From positions 1-5,538 of the forward strand of contig JBBSEZ010000562.1 of the NCBI GenBank assembly GCA_038239195.1: DNA of 5,538 nucleotides. Reading direction: 5' to 3'. This document shows positions 1 to 4,297 of this stretch, one piece after another; position 1 is the first letter of the stretch, and the number at the start of each line of letters is the position of its first letter. The translations under genes and the position numbers were made by a program. The stretch is from JBBSEZ01 sp038239195. Its GTDB lineage: Bacteria; Planctomycetota; Planctomycetia; Gemmatales; Gemmataceae. The notes under the pieces were generated by a model that saw only the letters and a list, made by a program, of their open reading frames with translations, was not told the origin of the DNA and ran no database searches.

Positions 1-20
1 ACGCCAACCCAAGGCGAAGA

Positions 21-42
21 CGACAAGCGAGGACGCTTGTCG
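21..42 (+). repeat. Palindromic repeat, copy 1 (REP-like hairpin)
   Basis: Two perfect 9-base arms, CGACAAGCG and CGCTTGTCG, flank an AGGA loop. The palindrome is followed directly by CTACG (43-47). The same core recurs at 2535-2556 and, inverted, at 2473-2499. Copies 1 and 3 differ in the 27-base unit only at the outermost stem pair (C-G here, G-C there), a compensating change that keeps the hairpin. The complement of the trailing CTACG carries the TAG stop of the minus-strand hydrolase gene. It may also act as that gene's transcription terminator or RNA-stabilising hairpin. I infer an interspersed repeat family; only a genome-wide count can show it. Confidence 0.75.
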
Positions 43-1047
43 CTACGGGACAGCGAAAAGCTCGACCACGCGCTCCACCGCCGAGCCGTGGTCGAGCTCC
101 GGCACCAACCGCGCCTCGACGCCGACGAAGCCCCGCTCGCGGAGGGCGCGCACCGCGCGCTCGTTCTGCTCCTCGTTGCCCGACCAGCGCCCGACGACCA
201 GCGCGACGAACAGCGCCGCCACGACCGCCACGACGCCGAGCACCGGGCTTCGCCGTTTCGTCTTGCGCCACGCACACCAGCCAAGGGCCGGCCCGAGAAA
301 CCCGAGGACCAGGGCGCCTTGCCCGACGGTCGGGAAGAACGGCAAGCTCGCCCCGCTGGCCCGCATCGGGTCGCGCCCTCCGGTGAGCACGTGGATCGGG
401 AAGTCCTTCGCCCCGTCGGGGGAGGCGGCGCGGAGGTCGTCCCCGTCGAGCCTCCAGAACTCGAAGTTGGCGCATACCAGCGCAGCGGCCGCGATCCGGT
501 CGGGGTGGCGGAAGATCGTGCGGTAGGCGAGATTGCCCCCGCCCGAGAAGCCGGTGAGGTGGGCCCGCGCTTCCACGTCGTGGCTCTCGGCCAGCTCGTC
601 CAGGATCGCCAACAGCCCCGCCTCGTCCCAATCGAGGCGCGCCCCGAGGCGCGGCACGCGGCCCAGACCGCCCGCGCCGCGGATGGTCTCCTCGTCGTAG
701 AGCCCCTGATAATGTTGGAGCAGTTGGCCGCGCAGCGCGTTGGTGCAGGAGAACGCACAGGGCGCGACCACGACGAAGGGACGGCCCGCGCAAGCCTGCC
801 GGTAGCGAGCCGCCAGCCCGCGGAAGTCCGCGTCAGCGCCTGTGACGCACACCAGCACGGGCCAGCGCTTCCCGGGCTGGCGCCGATAGCCCTTTGGCAG
901 AGAGAGATAGTAGCGGATGGGATGGGCCCGCGCCGACCTGAGCTCTCCGGCGCTCTCGCCGGGCGCCGCCACCGCCTGCTGCCCCGAGAAGGCCAGGGCC
1001 AGCGCCCCGACCAGCGGCCAGCAGCCCGACTTCCGCCCGCCTTCCAT
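43..1047 (-). CDS. Secreted/membrane-anchored alpha/beta-hydrolase-like protein with internal membrane hairpin
   Basis: The 334-residue product starts at ATG 1045-1047; an in-frame TTG at 1101 is rejected because AAGAGGAGG lies 8 nt before this ATG. Residues 1-28 look like a signal peptide (GGRK n-region, then WPLVGALALAF, cleavage near AVAA). The body resembles esterases of the PHB-depolymerase/dienelactone type: a strand ending VTGAD (about 68-72), the nucleophile elbow GFSGG with Ser168, a strand ending GGRDP with Asp226 as likely acid, and DHG with His320 near the C terminus. Between Asp226 and His320 sits an unexpected block with two hydrophobic helices (about 241-260 and 267-286) joined by the basic turn RKTKRR. 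By the positive-inside rule the turn is cytoplasmic, which leaves both catalytic halves outside. The substrate is unknown. It is divergent from the His-rich gene at 1288. The fold call is fairly firm; the enzymatic activity is inferred. Confidence 0.8.
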   Translation of the reverse strand: MEGGRKSGCWPLVGALALAFSGQQAVAAPGESAGELRSARAHPIRYYLSLPKGYRRQPGKRWPVLVCVTGADADFRGLAARYRQACAGRPFVVVAPCAFSCTNALRGQLLQHYQGLYDEETIRGAGGLGRVPRLGARLDWDEAGLLAILDELAESHDVEARAHLTGFSGGGNLAYRTIFRHPDRIAAAALVCANFEFWRLDGDDLRAASPDGAKDFPIHVLTGGRDPMRASGASLPFFPTVGQGALVLGFLGPALGWCAWRKTKRRSPVLGVVAVVAALFVALVVGRWSGNEEQNERAVRALRERGFVGVEARLVPELDHGSAVERVVELFAVP

Positions 1048-1055
1048 GACGCCAA

Positions 1056-1064
1056 CCTCCTCTT
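1056..1064 (-). promoter_or_regulatory. Ribosome binding site that fixes the hydrolase start
   Basis: On the minus strand AAGAGGAGG lies 8 nt before ATG 1047. It sits inside the longer open frame that begins with TTG at 1101, and favours the shorter protein, which also places the signal peptide at the N terminus. Confidence 0.8.
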
Positions 1065-1225
1065 TGCCGAGGACGCCGGCCACGCCCCCGGAAACAGACA
1101 ACAGAATGCCGGCCGAATGGCCGATGCTATCAACTATATCGAATGCGCCGGCCCAGGTCCGCGTCAGCGACCGACGACCTGCCGCGGTCGAACGAAGTTA
1201 TACTAAGTCGATGCGGGGAAGTGAC

Positions 1226-1253
1226 TTGACGCGATCCGCTCGCGGCCGATAAT
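1226..1253 (+). promoter_or_regulatory. Sigma-70-type promoter of the His-rich protein gene
   Basis: TTGACG (1226-1231) and GATAAT (1248-1253) are separated by 16 nt. Each box differs from the TTGACA/TATAAT consensus at one position. Transcription would begin near 1260, leaving a leader of about 28 nt that holds the AGGAG site. Upstream lies an AT-richer patch with GTTATACTAAG (1197-1207) that could bind a regulator such as a Zur/Fur-type repressor, but its symmetry is poor and this is a guess. Confidence 0.6.
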
Positions 1254-1276
1254 GAAGTTGTCGCCCTACCCTTGTC

Positions 1277-1281
1277 AGGAG
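1277..1281 (+). promoter_or_regulatory. Ribosome binding site of the His-rich protein gene
   Basis: AGGAG lies 6 nt before ATG 1288. It decides the start: the in-frame ATG at 1252 overlaps the -10 box of the best promoter and therefore lies upstream of the predicted transcript start. Confidence 0.8.
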
Positions 1282-1287
1282 CCAGAC

Positions 1288-1611
1288 ATGAGCCACCACG
1301 TTCACGACGACCACAAGCACGTCCACAGCGAGCACTGCGGTCATACGCGCGTGCAGCACAATGGGCATGTCGATTACCTGCACGACGGTCACCTGCACTG
1401 CCCGCACAACGGGCATTACGACGAGCGCGCCGTCGAGGTCAGCGGGGCGAACCCGGCGGCGTGCGCCCCGGTGGCGTGCGAGTGCAAGCACGACGACTGC
1501 GGCCACGAGAAGGTGCCCCACGGCGACCACTACGATTACCTCGTCGCCGGGCACCTGCACCACCGGCACGGCGACCACTGCGACGACCACGGCCGGCTGC
1601 CGGTCGCCTGA
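1288..1611 (+). CDS. His/Cys-rich, internally duplicated, probable metal-binding protein
   Basis: The 107-residue product contains 25 His and 7 Cys and has no signal peptide or membrane segment, so it is probably cytoplasmic. Residues 17-45 and 71-99 are two copies of one unit, offset by exactly 54 residues: CGH-x2-V-x-H-x2-H-x-D-Y-L-x2-GHLH-x2-H-x2-H-x-D. A further His-rich head (residues 1-16) and a Cys-bearing linker (C59, C64, C66) add possible ligands. Small bacterial proteins with the HVDYLHDGHLHH signature are known to me as uncharacterised His-rich proteins, sometimes labelled zinc-related; that label is recalled, not checked. A role in binding or buffering zinc, nickel or copper is inferred from composition. 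It has its own promoter and ribosome binding site and is divergent from the hydrolase gene. Overlapping frames here are artefacts of the biased codons. Confidence 0.88.
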   Translation: MSHHVHDDHKHVHSEHCGHTRVQHNGHVDYLHDGHLHCPHNGHYDERAVEVSGANPAACAPVACECKHDDCGHEKVPHGDHYDYLVAGHLHHRHGDHCDDHGRLPVA

Positions 1612-1719
1612 CGGAGCAGGGTGGGCTGGCTGCGCGCGGGCGAAATCGCTACGCTACCCTGACAGAACGTCGCGGTCGCCGATCGCGTGGCAGCGAACCA
1701 CCACAGACGAGATAGGGTG

Positions 1720-1727
1720 AAGGAGAG
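1720..1727 (+). promoter_or_regulatory. Ribosome binding site of the 46-residue basic protein
   Basis: AAGGAGAG lies 7 nt before ATG 1735. It selects this ATG over the in-frame non-ATG start at 1687 and is the main support that such a short frame is translated. Confidence 0.75.
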
Positions 1728-1734
1728 ATCGACC

Positions 1735-1875
1735 ATGCAATCCCGACCGAGGACGAAAGCCTCGCGCAAGCGCATCGCGGCTCGCAAAGCAGCGCGGCGC
1801 GCGGGCAACCGGCCTTCCCTGGGCATTCCTCCCAAGGGCAAGGGCTGGGTCGGCAAGGTGCGCAAGGAGCTGTAA
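1735..1875 (+). CDS. Small, highly basic hypothetical protein (46 aa)
   Basis: I do not recognise this protein. Of 46 residues, 16 are Lys or Arg and only one is acidic. The first half (residues 4-26) is an Arg/Lys/Ala-rich stretch likely to be helical. The second half (27-46) is Gly/Pro-rich with IPPKGKGWVGKVRKEL. The composition suggests binding to RNA, DNA or the ribosome, but no named motif is visible. Support for a real gene comes from the strong AAGGAGAG site at ideal spacing, the ATG start, and a 17-bp hairpin 15 nt after the stop. It follows the His-rich gene by 123 nt on the same strand, so it may be cotranscribed or have its own promoter; I found no convincing promoter in the gap. 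Extension to 1687 would add 16 residues but lacks a ribosome binding site. Confidence 0.65.
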   Translation: MQSRPRTKASRKRIAARKAARRAGNRPSLGIPPKGKGWVGKVRKEL

Positions 1876-1890
1876 CGGCCCGCGCATTCC

Positions 1891-1936
1891 GAGGCCGCGA
1901 GCGGCCCAGGGTCATCCTGGGGCCGCTCGCGGCCTC
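1891..1936. terminator. Bidirectional terminator hairpin between convergent genes
   Basis: A perfect 17-bp inverted repeat (arms 1891-1907 and 1920-1936, both rich in GGCCGC) encloses a 12-nt loop that can itself form a few more pairs. It lies between the stop of the plus-strand basic-protein gene (1875) and that of the minus-strand membrane-protein gene (1943), so it can end transcription from both sides. Neither side has a clear T-run, so it is not a classic intrinsic terminator; convergent placement and stem length carry the call. Confidence 0.75.
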
Positions 1937-1942
1937 GTGCGT

Positions 1943-2449
1943 TCAGGCCATCAGCAAGCCCAGCGCCAGCACGACGACGGTGGCGAGGCTCACGACCGGC
2001 ATGAACGGGTAGTAACGCCGACCCTGCGCCAGGAGAGGGCCGAGGAACGCGGACAGCCCCTTCGCCGTCAGGTAGAACACAACGACCAGCACGGGCGAGA
2101 GCAGGCACGCCGCCGCAGCCAGGGCGGCCACGTCGCCCCACGCCAGCCGAAACAGCACCCCGACCCCGTTCAGCGACAGGACGGAGAACAGCGCGATCAG
2201 GCCCCACTTGAGCAGGAGGGAGGTGGTGCGAGCCTCCCCCGCGTTGAGTCGCGCGCCGTCGTAGATCAGCATGCCGACGACGAAGAAGAGCCACACTTCC
2301 AGGAACTCGCGCTGGGCGGAGAGGTATTTCAGGTCGGACCAGGTCGCGACGGTGAACGAGCCGAGCAAAAACGCCAGGCCGAACTGCTGCCAGCGCGAGA
2401 GCTGGAGCGCGAGCGTCAGCACGTCCTGTAGCCATTCCGGAAGAGACAT
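1943..2449 (-). CDS. Membrane protein resembling a type IV prepilin peptidase (A24-like)
   Basis: The 168-residue product starts at ATG 2447-2449, with AGGA 7 nt upstream. It has about five hydrophobic segments (roughly 21-37, 51-64, 78-100, 107-128, 147-167). The length and layout match the short, single-domain prepilin peptidases (CpaA/TadV and archaeal types). Asp39 lies after the first helix in a WSDLK context, like the first catalytic Asp of that family. Asp106 lies in AWGD followed by VAALAAAA, like the GxGD-(A/V)-K-LLAA region. The two are 67 residues apart, close to the family's usual 61-64. The end, PFMPVVSL, resembles the family's C-terminal PF-x-P helix. Odd points: the first Gly of GxGD is Ala, and the usual R-x-IPN after the first Asp is missing. 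No pilin or secretion genes are nearby. If active it would be an aspartic membrane protease; it could instead be an inactive relative or an unrelated membrane protein. Confidence 0.85.
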   Translation of the reverse strand: MSLPEWLQDVLTLALQLSRWQQFGLAFLLGSFTVATWSDLKYLSAQREFLEVWLFFVVGMLIYDGARLNAGEARTTSLLLKWGLIALFSVLSLNGVGVLFRLAWGDVAALAAAACLLSPVLVVVFYLTAKGLSAFLGPLLAQGRRYYPFMPVVSLATVVVLALGLLMA

Positions 2450-2472
2450 GGGGGGATCCTGCTCGTGCTCCT

Positions 2473-2499
2473 CGTGGCGACAAGCGTCCCCGCTTGTCG
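2473..2499 (-). repeat. Palindromic repeat, copy 2 (inverted relative to copies 1 and 3)
   Basis: Arms CGACAAGCG (2478-2486) and CGCTTGTCG (2491-2499) flank a TCCC loop. Read on the minus strand, the loop is GGGA and the palindrome is followed by CCACG, matching the AGGA loop and CTACG flank of copies 1 and 3. It lies in the 107-nt gap just upstream of the prepilin-peptidase-like gene, ending about 24 nt before its start codon, so a hairpin in the leader could affect that gene's expression. Confidence 0.7.
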
Positions 2500-2534
2500 A
2501 GCCTTCGTCTGGCGTGACGTTCCCTCCCCGGCGA

Positions 2535-2556
2535 GGACAAGCGAGGACGCTTGTCC
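2535..2556 (+). repeat. Palindromic repeat, copy 3
   Basis: Perfect 9-bp arms GGACAAGCG and CGCTTGTCC flank an AGGA loop, followed by CTACG (2557-2561). The 27-base unit equals copy 1 except for a swapped outer stem pair. As at copy 1, the complement of the CTACG flank provides the TAG stop of the adjoining minus-strand gene (2557-2844). With copy 2 it forms a head-to-head pair about 35 nt apart, an arrangement common in REP-type elements. Confidence 0.75.
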
Positions 2557-2844
2557 CTACGATCCCGACAGGCGAGCCGCCTGTCCGACGAGATCGCGCC
2601 AGGGCAACACCAGCTCGAAGACAATCTCCTCCTGCTCGGCGGGCGCCTCCTGCACCGGCTCGGGCGCCGGCAGGCAGTTGGGGCCATCGAGCGGATGGAA
2701 CAGCGGCTCGCGGCGGGCGGCCCTTTCCGTCAGGATGCGGATCTTCCGCGGGCTGCCGGGGGCAGCGCCGGTCGGCTGGCCGGGCTGGGAAATCAACTCG
2801 TTGGGCTCGGCGATCGGCTCGCGCAGCAGATGGGTTAGTTCCAT
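2557..2844 (-). CDS. Hypothetical protein, 95 aa, with repeat-derived C terminus
   Basis: I do not recognise this family. The product starts at ATG 2842-2844 behind a purine-rich GAGAGAAGG. Its codons end in G or C almost throughout, as in the neighbouring genes, which favours this strand over the overlapping plus-strand frame. The sequence is Pro- and Glu-rich, with no signal peptide or membrane helix. A basic middle (about 34-45, RKIRILTERAAR) precedes a Pro/Glu/Gln-rich acidic stretch (about 59-73) and a hydrophobic segment, IVFELVLPW. It looks partly disordered. The last residues (about GQAARLSGS) come from a second palindrome (2567-2585), and the stop TAG lies in the flank of repeat copy 3, so the original C terminus may have been altered. 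The prepilin-peptidase-like gene lies 107 nt downstream on the same strand and could share a transcript. Confidence 0.65.
   Translation of the reverse strand: MELTHLLREPIAEPNELISQPGQPTGAAPGSPRKIRILTERAARREPLFHPLDGPNCLPAPEPVQEAPAEQEEIVFELVLPWRDLVGQAARLSGS
2567..2585. repeat. Palindrome GACAGGCG-AGC-CGCCTGTC
   Basis: Perfect 8-bp arms flank a 3-nt loop, 10 bases from copy 3. It resembles copies 1-3 (GACA-G-GCG versus GACAAGCG), so it may be a related second type. It lies wholly inside the 3' end of the 95-aa gene and encodes part of its tail. Confidence 0.6.
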
Positions 2845-3082
2845 GGCCTTCTCTCGCGCCGGCGCTCCGGCGTCGGGCCCGCGGGCCGGGGCCGGCCGGA
2901 TAGCGCCTGTTCCGAGGTGATCGGGAGGTCGATGCGATCTTCGACAGGAGCGCCGGCCCGCAGTGGAGGCGCCTTGTTGGAATCTACCACACCCGCCGAG
3001 GGGGAGAGGCCGTTTCGGCCCGGCCTGCGCGCGACAGAGGGCGCGAAAAGAGATCGGGGATGCCGTCTTTAGCGGCGGGCGC

Positions 3083-4294
3083 TCATTTGCCGCCGATGCA
3101 GAAGAGGTGTTTCTCCCCGCGCAAGAACACCTGGCCGTGCGCCAGCGCCGGCGAGGCGACGATCCCCTCGCCGACGTTGTTGCGGGCCAGCACTTTCAGC
3201 GTGCCGCCCGCCTGGAGCACCGTCACCGTCCCATTGGCGCCCGGCACGTAGAGCTTGCCGTCGCCCGCGACGAGCGACGCCTGCACCTTCCCGGTCAGGC
3301 GGGCCCGCCACACCGGCTTGCCCGTCCGCGCTTCGAGGCAGTTGGCCCACCCGGCGTCCTCGGTGTAGTAGTAGAAATCGCCCAGCACCAGCGGCGACGG
3401 CACGCCCGCTCCCTTGCTGGGGGCCTTCCACAAAGGCCTCGGGGCCTTGTCTCCCTCGACCTTGAAGGCGAGGCTGGTGAAGCCCTCGCCACAGGCGACG
3501 TAGAAGCGATCGCCGCGCACGACCGGGGTCGGGATGCACTGCGCGTGCAGCCCGCGCCACGACCACAGCTCGGCCCCCGTGTCGGCGCTGTAGCCCTTCA
3601 AGTGGTTCGTTCCCGCCGCGAGTACCTGCGTCTTGCTGCCGCCGCGGAGGGCGACGGGGCTGGTCCAGTTGACGGCGGCATCGCGCGGCGTTCGCCAGCG
3701 GTCCGCGCCGCTGGCAGCGCTCACGGCGAGCAAGTAGGACCCGCCGAAGTGATCGACCTGCACCACCAGCAAGCCATCCACCAGCAGCGGAGAGGCCGCC
3801 ATGCCCCAGCGGTTGCGGAAGGGGCCGCGCTCCTGCGCCAGCGAGCGCAGCCAGAGCGGCTTGCCGTCCACGCCCACGCAAACCAGGTCGCCCGTTCCGA
3901 ACAGGGCAAACACGCGCTTGCCGTCGGTCGCCGGGGTAGGCACGGCCATCCCGCCCGGCGCGTACTGCCCCTCGGAGACGGCCGAGCCGAAGAACTTGCG
4001 GTGCCACAGCAGCCGGCCATCGTCGCGGTGGTAGCAGAACAGGTGGAGCCTATCGCCGTTGCGCCCGTCGCTGCTGGTCACGAAGACGCGCTCGCCCCAG
4101 ACGACCGGGGCGCTGACGCCGGCGCCCGGGACCGCGACCTTCCAGCGGACGTTCTCTGTCGCCGACCAGCGCACCGGCAGGTTCTTCTCGCCGGAAACGC
4201 CCGCTCCGTCCGGGCCGCGCCAGGCCGGCCAGTTGGCGAACGACCCGGCGCTCAGGAGCAGGAGGGCGAGCGCGGAGCTGCAGAGGCGGGCCAT
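3083..4294 (-). CDS. Secreted PQQ-like beta-propeller repeat protein
   Basis: The 403-residue product starts at ATG 4292-4294. Residues 1-20 are a signal peptide with cleavage after GSFA, so the mature protein begins NWPAWRGPDGAG, the opening typical of planctomycete outer-wall PQQ-like propellers. About eight blades follow, each with a pattern of aromatic/hydrophobic strands, a DG or TG turn and a closing W: examples are DDGRLLW (91-97), DGKPLW (143-148), SGADRW (195-200), DTGAELW (238-244) and RTGKPVW (323-329). The last blade is short and ends with residue 403. The residues that bind the PQQ cofactor in dehydrogenases are not apparent, so it is more likely a scaffold or binding protein than an alcohol dehydrogenase; this is inference. 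Its start codon is 3 nt after the stop of the upstream gene, and its AAGGAG site lies inside that gene, so the two are translationally coupled. Confidence 0.93.
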   Translation of the reverse strand: MARLCSSALALLLLSAGSFANWPAWRGPDGAGVSGEKNLPVRWSATENVRWKVAVPGAGVSAPVVWGERVFVTSSDGRNGDRLHLFCYHRDDGRLLWHRKFFGSAVSEGQYAPGGMAVPTPATDGKRVFALFGTGDLVCVGVDGKPLWLRSLAQERGPFRNRWGMAASPLLVDGLLVVQVDHFGGSYLLAVSAASGADRWRTPRDAAVNWTSPVALRGGSKTQVLAAGTNHLKGYSADTGAELWSWRGLHAQCIPTPVVRGDRFYVACGEGFTSLAFKVEGDKAPRPLWKAPSKGAGVPSPLVLGDFYYYTEDAGWANCLEARTGKPVWRARLTGKVQASLVAGDGKLYVPGANGTVTVLQAGGTLKVLARNNVGEGIVASPALAHGQVFLRGEKHLFCIGGK

Positions 4295-4297
4295 GAA

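Noticed and set aside
1125..1145. AT-richer stretch with TATAGT on the minus strand as promoter of the hydrolase
   Set aside because: No matching -35 box at normal spacing; a promoter is likely in 1065-1200 but I cannot place it.
37..1206. Long plus-strand open frame antisense to the hydrolase gene
   Set aside because: GC-rich codon bias keeps the opposite strand open. The product is low-complexity Arg/Ala/Pro with no domain, while the minus strand has a signal peptide, catalytic motifs and a strong ribosome binding site.
1198..1590. Val-rich minus-strand frame that looks like a membrane protein
   Set aside because: It is the antisense of the His-rich gene: His codons CAC/CAT read backwards give Val and Met, which creates false hydrophobicity.
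1659..1687. CTGACA as a -35 box for the 46-residue protein gene
   Set aside because: No acceptable -10 box at 16-18 nt downstream.
1536..2687. 383-residue minus-strand open frame
   Set aside because: It runs through the terminator and out of frame through the prepilin-peptidase-like gene; Arg/Pro-rich with no domain.
2551..2838. Plus-strand 95-residue frame opposite the hypothetical gene
   Set aside because: It starts with TTG inside repeat copy 3 and lacks a ribosome binding site; third-position GC bias favours the minus strand.
2858..2957. 11-bp inverted repeat (GCCGGCGCTCC at 2858-2868 and its complement at 2947-2957) and other GC-only palindromes in the 2845-3082 gap
   Set aside because: In sequence this GC-rich such matches arise easily by chance; arms are 78 nt apart and no gene, terminator T-run or promoter pair supports a function.
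3008..3020. Short hairpin GGCCG-TTT-CGGCC as terminator of the beta-propeller gene
   Set aside because: Only 5 bp with no T-run on the relevant strand; too weak to call.
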